NCBI RefSeq assembly: GCF_026342035.1
Contig: NZ_JAPENM010000014.1
Location: 1-64,000, forward strand
Length of the DNA: 64,000 bases
From: Aldersonia sp. NBC_00410
GTDB lineage: Bacteria > Actinomycetota > Actinomycetes > Mycobacteriales > Mycobacteriaceae
Direction of reading: 5' to 3'
This document shows positions 17,327-25,527 of the stretch, one piece after another. Under the pieces are notes generated by a model. The model searched no databases and was not told the DNA's origin. It saw only the letters and a list, made by a program, of their open reading frames with translations. A program made the position numbers and the translations under genes. The first letter of the stretch is position 1. Every line of letters begins with the position of its first letter.

Positions 17327-18517
17327 ATGTTCGAATACTTTCCCGGCAACTACGTCTGGAACCTCGGCACCGTCGCCACGCTGAACAGCGGCGGCTACAT
17401 CGACGAGATCGACCGCGCCTGCCGCCCCATCAAGGAGGCCGCGAGCCGAGGGGAAGACGCCGGCACCGAGGAATTTCTCGCGTCCTGGACCGCGGTGGTC
17501 GACGATCTCGTCGACCAGGCCGACAGCGAACTCGCCCAGGGGCATTCGCGCACCGCAGGACGCATGTACGGACGCGCCGCCAACTACCTCGTGAACGCCG
17601 AACGGATGCAGAGCGCGGATGCACCCGACCGCAACGCCATCTATCGGCGCGTCATCGAATTGATGGAGCGCTCCTTCGAACTCGCGGACCCGCTCACCAC
17701 CCGGGTCGCCATCCCGTACCGGGACACCACGTTGCCGGCCTACTTCACCCGCCCCGCCCAGGTGGACGGCTCGACGCCGTGCATGATCCTGTGGAACGGC
17801 CTCGACAGCACCAAGGAACACCAGTACACCTCGGGATTCGGTCACGAGATGGCCGAGCGCGGTATCGCCACGCTGATGGTCGATTGCCCCGGAAGTGGCG
17901 AAGCGCTACGTCTGCAGGGGCTCACCTCACAGATCGAGTCCGAGGAATGGGCTGCCGCGTGCGTCGACTACCTAGAGACGGTCGACGGGATCGACACGAC
18001 CCGAATCGGTTTGGCCGGCTGGTCGCTCGGCGGCTATTACGCGCCCCGCGCCGCGGCGTTCGAGAAGAGGCTCGCGCTCTGTGTCGCCTGGGGTGCAAAT
18101 CATGACTGGGGCAAGGTACAACGTCGCCGAGTGGAGCGCGAAGGCGAACGCCCCGTGCCGCACTACTGGCGTCATGTGCTGTGGGTGTGGGGTTTCGAGG
18201 ACCTCGATGAGTTCCTCGACTTCGCCGACGGCGTCAACCTCGACGGCGTGGTCGAACAGATCTCGGTGCCCTTCCTGATCGTGCACGGCGAAAACGACCG
18301 ACAGATTCCGGTTGAATACGCCCACCGCTCCTACGAACAGGCCACCGCGAGCCCGAAGCGCCATCTGCGAATCTTCACCCAGCGCGAAGGCGGAGCCGAA
18401 CACGTCGGACTCGATCATCTGCCCTACGTCAGCGAATACGTCGCCGACTGGGTGGCCGACACCTTCGGCGAACTGGCGCAGACCCGGGTGGTCGCCGACG
18501 CGAGCGCAGCTCGCTGA
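17327..18517 (+). CDS. Alpha/beta-hydrolase, probable C-C bond hydrolase (DHPON hydrolase-like)
   Basis: 396-residue two-domain hydrolase. A helical N-terminal part (about 1-125) precedes the alpha/beta-hydrolase core, which has PCMILWNGLDSTKEHQYTSG near the oxyanion site and the nucleophile elbow LAGWSLGGYYAP with Ser233. IVHGENDRQIPVEYAHRSYE carries a candidate acid, and GGAEHVGLDH the candidate histidine. This layout is that of the FrsA/2,6-dihydroxypseudooxynicotine hydrolase group, whose best-known member cleaves a C-C bond of a diketone-like nicotine intermediate. Last gene of the ring-cleavage operon, with AAGGA before the ATG at 17327; it would release the side chain or split the opened ring (inference). 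Confidence 0.85.
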   Translation: MFEYFPGNYVWNLGTVATLNSGGYIDEIDRACRPIKEAASRGEDAGTEEFLASWTAVVDDLVDQADSELAQGHSRTAGRMYGRAANYLVNAERMQSADAPDRNAIYRRVIELMERSFELADPLTTRVAIPYRDTTLPAYFTRPAQVDGSTPCMILWNGLDSTKEHQYTSGFGHEMAERGIATLMVDCPGSGEALRLQGLTSQIESEEWAAACVDYLETVDGIDTTRIGLAGWSLGGYYAPRAAAFEKRLALCVAWGANHDWGKVQRRRVEREGERPVPHYWRHVLWVWGFEDLDEFLDFADGVNLDGVVEQISVPFLIVHGENDRQIPVEYAHRSYEQATASPKRHLRIFTQREGGAEHVGLDHLPYVSEYVADWVADTFGELAQTRVVADASAAR

Positions 18518-18523
18518 ATGGCA

Positions 18524-18555
18524 TCCTCGGTACCGGTCACAACCGGTACCGAGGA
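18524..18555. terminator. Bidirectional hairpin terminator
   Basis: Perfect 14-bp inverted repeat TCCTCGGTACCGGT / ACCGGTACCGAGGA around a CACA loop, seven bases after the C-C hydrolase stop. It sits between two converging transcription units (the P450 gene ends at 18662), so it can serve both. No U-tract, as usual for high-GC actinobacteria. Confidence 0.85.
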
Positions 18556-18661
18556 CTCCGTCGGCTCCACTCTCATCAACGCCGGCAGGAAGCCAGCACC
18601 GTCAATCCCGGCGCCGCCTTCTTCGATTCGAGTCTGGCCGATGCGGCGTCACCGTGCGCAG

Positions 18662-19894
18662 TCACTCCGCGAACGCGACCGGAATCGACGCCCATCCACG
18701 CATTGTGTTGTTGTGATGTCGTGTCGGCACCCCGGTGAGCTCGATCCGACGGAATCGTTGCGCCAGCGCGATCAGCAGAGCTTCGCCTTCCAGCCGGGCC
18801 ACATGCTGGCCGACGCATTGATGAATACCCATCCCGTAGCCGACGTGACCCGACGGGTCGCGGGCCAGGTCGAACCGATCGGGTTCATCCCAGCGCTGCG
18901 GATCGCGGTTGGCCGAGCCCAGGAACATCAGGATCTTTCGGCCCTCGGGGACCACGACATTACCGACGCGAATGTCACGGGTGGCAGTGCGGAAGAACGT
19001 CTGCACCGGCGATTCCCACCGGACCGCCTCGTCGAAGGCGATCCGGGCCAACGCCGGATTGGCCCGCAGCCTCGCCCACTGATCGGGGTGGGTAGCGAAC
19101 GCGTAGAGTACCGCGCCGAGTCCATGCACGGTCGTGTCGACGCCGGCAGACAGCAGCGAACGCACGATGGTGGGCGCTTGTGCGACGGTGATGTCCCCCC
19201 GATCGGCGGCCGCCCACACCTGCGCACCGAATGTGGGCTGATCGCCGTAGACGGTCTGTGCCAACCGGTCCCGGGCGCACTGCTCGTTGACCCATCGCGA
19301 CACTTCGCCGATCCGCGGCTCGCCCTTGGCGACGAGGTCGTTGTGCGGTCCGAAGGCGTTGAAGAGATGGTCTCCGTACGGCAGCAAATTCTCGCGGCCG
19401 GCGGTCCCGATGCCCACCGCGTCCGGGAAAACCCGCAGCGGGAACACCGCCGCGACGTCGCATTCGGCGTCGAGGTCGGTGTCGGCGTGCAAGCTCGCGA
19501 CGAACTCCTCGGCGTCCCGGCACCAGTGTTCGTGTAGCCGGCGGACCGCGCGGACGCTCAGGATTGCGGACAGCACCTCGCGTGGCGAATCGTGTACCGG
19601 TGGATCGGACTCCAGCAACAGGCTTGGCGGCCGCCAGGGCTTCTCGTACCGGAAGTTGCTGAGGCCCACGCCGGCGCCCGACTGAAACGACTGCCAGTCG
19701 GTGAGCGCCGCGTGCATGTCGTCATAGCGGCCCATCGCGTACACGTCGTAGCGACTCAGATACGTGATCGGGCCGGCGGCGCGCAGCTGCGCGTGAAAGT
19801 CGTCGGGGTTCTCGAGGATGTCGTGTCCGAACGGGTCGACATCGCTGACCGGAGCCGATCCTACCGCCGGGTTGCGGTACTGAGTGATGGTCAT
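18662..19894 (-). CDS. Cytochrome P450 (CYP199-like)
   Basis: 410-residue soluble heme monooxygenase. It has the I-helix motif LLSAGVDTTVHG, the ExxR pair in FDEAVRWESPVQ, and the heme loop GYGMGIHQCVGQ with the axial Cys360. The N-terminal layout (NPAVGSAPVSDVDPF and YVLSRYD-like TYLSRYDVYAMGRYDD) resembles CYP199-type enzymes that hydroxylate or demethylate para-substituted benzoates; this is family memory, not a search. Immediately downstream of a phthalate-type reductase on the same strand (12 bases apart), which should supply electrons directly. The pair sits beside an IclR gene and is plausibly regulated by it. Confidence 0.92.
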   Translation of the reverse strand: MTITQYRNPAVGSAPVSDVDPFGHDILENPDDFHAQLRAAGPITYLSRYDVYAMGRYDDMHAALTDWQSFQSGAGVGLSNFRYEKPWRPPSLLLESDPPVHDSPREVLSAILSVRAVRRLHEHWCRDAEEFVASLHADTDLDAECDVAAVFPLRVFPDAVGIGTAGRENLLPYGDHLFNAFGPHNDLVAKGEPRIGEVSRWVNEQCARDRLAQTVYGDQPTFGAQVWAAADRGDITVAQAPTIVRSLLSAGVDTTVHGLGAVLYAFATHPDQWARLRANPALARIAFDEAVRWESPVQTFFRTATRDIRVGNVVVPEGRKILMFLGSANRDPQRWDEPDRFDLARDPSGHVGYGMGIHQCVGQHVARLEGEALLIALAQRFRRIELTGVPTRHHNNTMRGWASIPVAFAE

Positions 19895-19906
19895 CTGTTG
19901 TCTCCC

Positions 19907-20920
19907 TTATAGATCCAGGACCAGGCGGTCCGAGCATGACCGTGAAACGCAGAGGAACATGCAGTCGTTGCGGCTTCGCTCGTCGTCGGCGAGCAGGGAG
20001 TCGCGATGATCGGGCGTCCCATCCAGGACGGTCGCCTCGCAGGTGCCGCACGTGCCCTGCCGGCACGACGACAACATCGGCACCCCGGCGGCACCGACCG
20101 CCTCGAGCACGGACGTCTCGGGCGTAACGCTCACGGTGACGCCCGACCGGCGCAGCTCGACATCGAAGGAACGGTCGCGGACCGGGGCCGAGAGTCGTCT
20201 GGGTACAAAGTGTTCGATTCGCAAGGATCCCGCCGGCAGGTCGGCACCCGCGGCCCGAACGGCGTCGAGCAATCGCTCCGGTCCGCAGGAGTAGACCTTT
20301 GCCTTGGTAAGGTCATCGGCGAAAACCGTTGCGAGGTCGAATGGCCCGCGTTCGACGCTGGGCCACACCGTGACCCGCGGATCGGCCGACAGCTCGGTCG
20401 CGAAGGCCATCGACCGTGCCGACCTCCCCACGTAGGTCAGTGCCCACGGAGTGCCGAGACGATCGGCGTGATCCAGCATCGGCAGGATCGGCGTGACCCC
20501 GATACCGCCCGCGATGAATACGTAGCGGTGGGCGGGCACAAGCGCGAAGTTGTTGCGCGGCCCACCGATCGGCAGTCGGTCGCCGACGGCCAGGGTGTCG
20601 TGAATGTACGCCGAACCGCCCCGCCCATCCGACTCACGCAGCACCGCGATCCGGTAGTGGAAGGGGTCCCACCGATCTCCGCAGAGCGAGTACTGGCGGA
20701 CCAGGTCGCCGGGCAGGATGACGTCGATGTGCGCTCCGGGCGCCCAATCCGGTAGCCGCCGCCCAGCGGGGTCGGCGAAAGTCAGCTCGCAGACACCGTC
20801 GGCGAGGTCGGTCTTGGCCACGACCGCGAGAACGAGACCATCGGCGGCTGCCGACGCCACCAGAGACGGAATGTCGGCAGTCGACTGCGCGTGCGTTGGT
20901 GGGTCGACGACTGTGGTCAT
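19907..20920 (-). CDS. Phthalate/vanillate-type oxidoreductase (flavin, NAD, C-terminal 2Fe-2S)
   Basis: 337-residue electron-transfer protein from the ATG at 20920. Domain order: flavin-binding barrel (RQYSLCGDRWDPFHYRIAVL), NAD-binding domain (RYVFIAGGIGVTPILPMLDH), and a C-terminal plant-type ferredoxin domain with SSCRQGTCGTCEAT and a final cysteine in FLCVSRS. This is the PDR/VanB order. Paired with the P450 gene, it would carry electrons from NAD(P)H through flavin and 2Fe-2S to heme, a separate-polypeptide version of the reductase fused in CYP116B enzymes. An in-frame ATG 14 codons upstream is less likely. Confidence 0.9.
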   Translation of the reverse strand: MTTVVDPPTHAQSTADIPSLVASAAADGLVLAVVAKTDLADGVCELTFADPAGRRLPDWAPGAHIDVILPGDLVRQYSLCGDRWDPFHYRIAVLRESDGRGGSAYIHDTLAVGDRLPIGGPRNNFALVPAHRYVFIAGGIGVTPILPMLDHADRLGTPWALTYVGRSARSMAFATELSADPRVTVWPSVERGPFDLATVFADDLTKAKVYSCGPERLLDAVRAAGADLPAGSLRIEHFVPRRLSAPVRDRSFDVELRRSGVTVSVTPETSVLEAVGAAGVPMLSSCRQGTCGTCEATVLDGTPDHRDSLLADDERSRNDCMFLCVSRSCSDRLVLDL

Positions 20921-20965
20921 GGCAACGACGATCGCCCAGCGGTGCTCTAGGTCACAATGCATATC

Positions 20966-21775
20966 TCATTGAATGGGAGCGACTTGGCTGGTTGCGGTTT
21001 CTGCCGGAGACATTTCTGCTGGAGACATCGGACGCCCGAGCTCGCGCTGAACGCCGCGGGCGGACGCCTGCAATATGGATACGAGGACGGTTGCTCTTTC
21101 TTCGCGGGGGACAACCACCGACAGTGCGGCGACCACCCGATCGGCGCGGTCACGGATCGGGACGGCGATCCCCATCGCGTCGTCGTGGATGAAACCTGGG
21201 CAGATGGCGACGCCGGACCGGCGGATCTCGGCGAGGAACACCCGCAGGGCCCGCGGATCGGTGATCGTCCGGTCGGTGTACCGGGGCAGCGGACCGGTGA
21301 TGATCTGATCTTGGAATTCGCTCGGCGCGTGTGCGAGCAACACCAGACCCGAAGACGACGCGTGCAGGGACAGCCGCCCCGCGATTCGCGTCAGGTTGAT
21401 CACCGCACCCGGGCTGGACAATCGCTCGATGAACAGCACCTCGGTGCCGTCCAGGACACCAATCTGCACGTGGTGCCCCACGATGGCATGAAGGTCCTCC
21501 AGAAACGGCATCGCCGCATCCCGCAGTCCGCGCATTGGCGCCGCCCGCGACGCGAGCTCCCACAGCCGGACCCCGATGCGCACCCGCCGATTCCGATCCC
21601 GTTGCAGGAGACCGTGCTCGACCAGTTCATCCACGAGCCGCGACGCCGTGGACAACGTAAGGCCGGCCCGTTCCGCGATGTCGGTCACCGACACCGCTAC
21701 ATTTTCCGGGTCGAACACCTCCAGGATTCGCACCACCCGCTGCAGGACAGACTCACCAGACATCGATCGCGCCAT
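20966..21775 (-). CDS. IclR-family transcriptional regulator
   Basis: About 269 residues from the ATG at 21775 (or 265 from the ATG at 21763). The N-terminal winged helix-turn-helix (SVLQRVVRILEVFDPENVAV, then ERAGLTLSTASRLVDELVEH) is followed by the effector-binding GAF-like domain, with LFIERLSSPGAVINLTRIAG, LSLHASSSGLVLLAHAP and the conserved RSGVAICPGFIHDDAMGIAV segment. It lies upstream of the reductase/P450 pair on the same strand with 45 bases between, so it is probably co-transcribed and may control the pair or the adjacent phosphatase operon. Confidence 0.88.
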   Translation of the reverse strand: MARSMSGESVLQRVVRILEVFDPENVAVSVTDIAERAGLTLSTASRLVDELVEHGLLQRDRNRRVRIGVRLWELASRAAPMRGLRDAAMPFLEDLHAIVGHHVQIGVLDGTEVLFIERLSSPGAVINLTRIAGRLSLHASSSGLVLLAHAPSEFQDQIITGPLPRYTDRTITDPRALRVFLAEIRRSGVAICPGFIHDDAMGIAVPIRDRADRVVAALSVVVPREERATVLVSILQASARGVQRELGRPMSPAEMSPAETATSQVAPIQ

Positions 21776-21989
21776 GGCATCGAGACTGACACCGAAGCGG
21801 CCGACTGTCGACAACCTTCGGCTGCCGCCACACGTCGCGATCGAGCACGATGATTTTGCTCCGCCAAAGATCACCATGCTTCTCGACCCGTTGGCCAATA
21901 CTGGCCACATGGACGCTCGACCAACGCCGCGATCGGGTGGCACCCTCGTCGCGCGACCGTTCCGTGTCCTGGGAACGTTGCGCGGTTGG

Positions 21990-22583
21990 TCAATCCCACA
22001 GGTGATGGGTTTCGTTCAGCGACAACATCTCGCGGTAGCCATCGGGCTCCACGCGCACTCGGCTCACCGAGGTGTAGAAGGGTTCGGTGAAGAACATCTG
22101 AGCCGCACCGACGATATGAGAGAGGACGGCATTGATGACGCCGCCGTGGCATACGACGGCAGTCGTGGAACCGCCGACATGATCGACCGACGCGTCGATG
22201 CCGGCGAGGACGCGTGATCGGAAGGCCGCAACGTCGAACTCGTTCACACCGAGCCGGCCGGCGTTCATGTCCTGCCACAGCAGCTTCCGCTCGGTGTACG
22301 AGTCCAGGTCGAGTCCGTATGTGGTCCAGCCCCGGTCGAGCTCCGCGAGACGGTCGTCGACCACAGTATCGAGCGAGAGCGACGCGGCAGCGAACGCGGC
22401 GGTTTGCGCTGCCCGCCGCATAGGGCTGCTTACCAGTCGCTGCACTTTCCCATAGCGGCCATCGGCAAGCGCGCGGGCAAGTCGCTTCGCCTGTCCCTCC
22501 CCCTCCGGTGTGAGACTGGGGTCGGCACCCGCCGGATCACTGAGGTGGAACGGTTGGGCGTGGCGGATGAGGAGCAAGTCCAT
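21990..22583 (-). CDS. Histidine phosphatase-family protein
   Basis: 197-residue phosphoglycerate-mutase-like phosphatase. The RHA motif at residues 7-9 (MDLLLIRHAQPF) holds the His that is phosphorylated in the family. LVSSPMRRAAQTAAFAAA carries the second phosphate-binding arginines, and VVCHGGVINAV the second catalytic His. Last gene of the minus-strand operon that begins with the dikinase-like protein at 27261; nine bases separate it from the APH-type kinase gene. It could remove phosphate from an intermediate made by its operon partners (inference). Substrate unknown. Confidence 0.88.
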   Translation of the reverse strand: MDLLLIRHAQPFHLSDPAGADPSLTPEGEGQAKRLARALADGRYGKVQRLVSSPMRRAAQTAAFAAASLSLDTVVDDRLAELDRGWTTYGLDLDSYTERKLLWQDMNAGRLGVNEFDVAAFRSRVLAGIDASVDHVGGSTTAVVCHGGVINAVLSHIVGAAQMFFTEPFYTSVSRVRVEPDGYREMLSLNETHHLWD

Positions 22584-22592
22584 GCCGCGGCG

Positions 22593-23729
22593 TCACCCAA
22601 CACCCAGCGCGAGCGTGACATTGCGCAGTGCGGCAACCGATCTCCAATCGATGACGGCCGCACAGTTGCGTTCCAGCAGGGCCAGGATCAGGCGGTTCAC
22701 GACCGGGTTGTCCGGGAGGACGTCGAGGGCGGCGAGCGAGATGTACAGACCGCTGAGCACCTGGATCTGGTAATCCGATGTGGCGGTGGCCAAGTCGTAG
22801 CCGGCCGCGCGCTCGCCGAAGACCTCGACATAGCGCCGGATGAGTCGCATCTCGTGCGCGCGGCGGTCGGCAACGTCGACGCTGCCGGACATGAAGTAGC
22901 CGACGTCGTACATCGGGTTCCGCAACCCGGTGACTTGCCAGTCGATGATGACGGCCGACACGCTGTCGCCGGACTGGTCGAACAGGACGTTGTCGACACG
23001 CGGGTCACCATGGGTGAACGTCAACCGTCGATGCGGGAGCAGGTGCCACTCACGTACCAGTTCGGTTGCCTCGCGGATCGCGTCCAGGGACTCGACCGGT
23101 AGATCGTCGGCAAAACGGTCGAGAGCGATGGCAGCTCCGCGACCGGCCGCATCCGACCAGTAGTCGCACACGTCGGGCAGGCGGATCATCCAGTCGTCCG
23201 CGGACTCGTCCGTCAGGGGAAAGTACTCGGAGTGCAGCCGGGCCAACTCGACGACGACGGCCTCGGCGGCCTCCGGTCCGGCGCCCGCCACCTGGTCACC
23301 CGGTGTGGTCGATGTGCTGAGGTCTTCCATCACCAGGTTGATGGTGGTCTCGTCACCGGCCACCCAGTACTTCAACGGGATTCGGCAGGATTGTCGTTCG
23401 CTGATCGATCGGTAGGCGCCGATCTCGCGATGGTAGGCGCCGCTGCGGAGTCCATGGGCGTGGATGTCCGCGTTACTGGGGCGGAGTTTGACCACCAGTG
23501 CCGAGGGCGCGTCGCCTGGTTCGCCCGCGTAGTCGATACTCACCCGCACGGTGTCACTGACGTTGCCCGCACCGATCGGGGCCAGCGAGACACCGGCAAC
23601 CGCAGCGGCGGGAATCCCGGAGTGACGCAGAACCGATTGAATCCACGCGGCGTCGATCTCGTCGACGACGTCGATCAGTCGCGGCGCCTCGGCGCTCGCC
23701 GTTTCCATACCGGTGATGTCAGTGCTCAT
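22593..23729 (-). CDS. APH-family phosphotransferase (kinase-like protein)
   Basis: 378-residue protein of the aminoglycoside/choline kinase-like fold. The N-lobe has LVVKLRPSNADIHAHGLRSG with a candidate ATP-binding lysine. The catalytic loop is FTHGDPRVDNVLFD, containing the family HGDxxxxN signature, and the DFG-equivalent is VIIDWQ. These residues suggest active phosphotransfer to a small-molecule hydroxyl or amine. The start chosen at 23729 overlaps the preceding SnoaL-like gene's stop (ATGA) and has AAGGG at good spacing. Related actinobacterial proteins often sit beside acyl-CoA dehydrogenase or catabolic genes; the real substrate is unknown. Confidence 0.86.
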   Translation of the reverse strand: MSTDITGMETASAEAPRLIDVVDEIDAAWIQSVLRHSGIPAAAVAGVSLAPIGAGNVSDTVRVSIDYAGEPGDAPSALVVKLRPSNADIHAHGLRSGAYHREIGAYRSISERQSCRIPLKYWVAGDETTINLVMEDLSTSTTPGDQVAGAGPEAAEAVVVELARLHSEYFPLTDESADDWMIRLPDVCDYWSDAAGRGAAIALDRFADDLPVESLDAIREATELVREWHLLPHRRLTFTHGDPRVDNVLFDQSGDSVSAVIIDWQVTGLRNPMYDVGYFMSGSVDVADRRAHEMRLIRRYVEVFGERAAGYDLATATSDYQIQVLSGLYISLAALDVLPDNPVVNRLILALLERNCAAVIDWRSVAALRNVTLALGVG

Positions 23730-24082
23730 GACCATGACCCTTCGAAATAGTTGGAGTTCCAGACGTCGGTGATGACACCGTCGCGTGCTTTGAAGATCTC
23801 GATGCCACAGAGCTTCTCGCCGGTCGAACGCCGCTCGGCGTTCCAGGTCAGCGAAGCGAATGTGTCGTCGCCGACGAGGGTCACGACAGTGAAGAACGGG
23901 TCATGAGCGGCGAGGTCCTTGGTGATGCGTTCGGCTTGCTCGTCCCGGGTGAGCTCGGTGACGGCCCCCGCGGAGTGTCGAGTCATCGGATCACCACAGA
24001 TCTCGCGCACAAGGTCGACGTTCTTGTTGTTGTAGAGCTCGAACAGGTATCGCTCGACCAGACTGACAGGGCTCTCGGACAT
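23726..24082 (-). CDS. SnoaL-like/NTF2-fold protein
   Basis: 118-residue cone-shaped alpha+beta barrel protein, typical of polyketide cyclases, ketosteroid isomerases and unassigned NTF2-like enzymes. MSESPVSLVERYLFELYNNK, then MTRHSAGAVTELTRDEQAER and GIEIFKARDGVITDVWNSNY follow the fold pattern. A His (RHSAG) and several Asp could form an active site. The ATG at 24082 is preceded by GAGGGAG. Central gene of the dikinase operon; it may isomerise or dehydrate a small hydrophobic intermediate (inference). Confidence 0.82.
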   Translation of the reverse strand: MSESPVSLVERYLFELYNNKNVDLVREICGDPMTRHSAGAVTELTRDEQAERITKDLAAHDPFFTVVTLVGDDTFASLTWNAERRSTGEKLCGIEIFKARDGVITDVWNSNYFEGSWS

Positions 24083-24158
24083 GGTTCTCCCTCTCGGAAT
24101 CCTCAGGCTTCGGCGGGCAGCAGGGACCGGATCTGTCATTCGACCATGGGTACGGAGC

Positions 24159-25217
24159 TCACACTTTCTGTGGTTGTTTGGTGAAGGCCTCGACGGTCGA
24201 GGACAGTTCGGTGGGTGTTGCGCCGTGCATGATGACGCCGTCGACACCGAGATCGAACTGATCGCGAACGAGGGCCGCACAGCGTTCTGCGGAACCGGTG
24301 GCGGCACAGGCCAGCCACTCCGCAGGCACCACGGCACGCAGGCGGTCGAAGGTCGCGGCGTCGCCGACGGCGTCCGCCCAACCCGGTAGCTCCTGCACGA
24401 CCTCGGACGCGCGGAAGCGTTCCAGCGCTGCGGGATCCCACCGGTTGGTCTCGACGAGCAGATCGCCGTAGACCTGCAGATAGGTGGCGATCCGGCCTAC
24501 GGTCTTCTTCAGAAACGTCTGTTCGTCGATCTCGTCGCAGACGGTGGCATAGCACGACCAGACCTTGACCGACGCCGGATCCCGCCCGGCCCGCTCTGCG
24601 GCATCGCGGATCTCCTGCACGACGCGCGCGGTGGTGTCGTCGGAGAAGAAGGTATGGAGCACCACCATGTCGTAGGCCCGGCCGGCGAGCTGCAGGGTAC
24701 GCGATCCGAAGGCTGTGGTGCACAACGGGATCTGCTCGTTGAAGGTCGGATCCAGCGCCAGCTTGGGGAACCGGCCGAGCGGGCCGTCGTAGTCGATGAC
24801 GACCTCACCTCGCCAGAGGCGACGCATCAGGTGGGCGAACTCCTCCATCTGTTCGGTCGTGGTCTGACCGAGTCCGAGACCGGCGATCTGCGGACGCAAC
24901 CCGCGGCCGATCCCGAGGGCGAAACGTCCGCCGGTCAGGCGGTGCATCGTGGTGGCGAAGGCCGCAGTGATCGCGGGGTGCCGGGTGTTGATGTTGGTCG
25001 CCGCGGTGGTGATCCCGATCGTCGTCGTTGCGGCGCCGGCGGCACCCGAGAGTGCGCATGCCTCTTTGACATTCAGCCGTTCGGAGATGAACGCCTGCCC
25101 GAGGCCCATCGACTCGGCCGAGGCGAGTTCGTCGAGCATGTCGCGGGGCGAGTCGACGTGGCCGCCGAGGGTGTAGAAACCGAGTTGGTCGGTACCGATG
25201 CCGGCGCGCTCAGACAT
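24159..25217 (-). CDS. Luciferase-like (F420/FMN) oxidoreductase
   Basis: 352-residue TIM-barrel flavin/deazaflavin oxidoreductase. TDQLGFYTLGGHVDSPRDML and SAESMGLGQAFISERLNVKE, then TTIGITTAATNINTRHPAIT and ALGIGRGLRPQIAGLGLGQT follow the luciferase-like pattern of actinobacterial F420-dependent enzymes. It probably reduces or oxidises a carbonyl or alcohol in the pathway. The ATG at 25217 overlaps the stop of the small upstream ORF (ATGTCTGA), so translation is probably coupled. Another luciferase-like gene lies at 41959. Confidence 0.88.
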   Translation of the reverse strand: MSERAGIGTDQLGFYTLGGHVDSPRDMLDELASAESMGLGQAFISERLNVKEACALSGAAGAATTTIGITTAATNINTRHPAITAAFATTMHRLTGGRFALGIGRGLRPQIAGLGLGQTTTEQMEEFAHLMRRLWRGEVVIDYDGPLGRFPKLALDPTFNEQIPLCTTAFGSRTLQLAGRAYDMVVLHTFFSDDTTARVVQEIRDAAERAGRDPASVKVWSCYATVCDEIDEQTFLKKTVGRIATYLQVYGDLLVETNRWDPAALERFRASEVVQELPGWADAVGDAATFDRLRAVVPAEWLACAATGSAERCAALVRDQFDLGVDGVIMHGATPTELSSTVEAFTKQPQKV

Positions 25218-25371
25218 GGGCCACCTCACCGGCGACCTGGAGCAGGCTGCCGAGCGCGTCGTGGTCGCGGGCGTGGGCCAAGGAGTTGGTGACCATCGAG
25301 ACGAACAGATCGTCGCCGCGGCCGGTGCGGACGTCGGAGGCATGCATGCGGAACTCCCGGTAGTTGGACAC
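25210..25371 (-). CDS. Small conserved-looking protein, unknown function
   Basis: 53 residues from GTG at 25371: VSNYREFRMHASDVRTGRGD, then DLFVSMVTNSLAHARDHDAL and GSLLQVAGEVAHV. It fills the gap between the dikinase-like gene (ends 25528) and the luciferase-like gene, and its TGA overlaps the latter's ATG. The composition is that of a folded helical protein, unlike the arginine-rich alternative frames over the same bases, which supports real coding. No family is recognised; it could be a small subunit or a leader that couples translation. Confidence 0.5.
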   Translation of the reverse strand: MSNYREFRMHASDVRTGRGDDLFVSMVTNSLAHARDHDALGSLLQVAGEVAHV

Positions 25372-25527
25372 GGCTGATCACCCGCCGTCGGGGTTGCTGT
25401 TCTCGCCCTTCGTGGCTCGGCTGGCGCTCGCACCTCGGAGACCGGACGGTTGGATCGAGCGGGGTGGGTCGGCCGGCCCCAGGAATGGGTGCGTCCGGGG
25501 CCGACCGAGCTGTGGCCTCGTCGAGCG

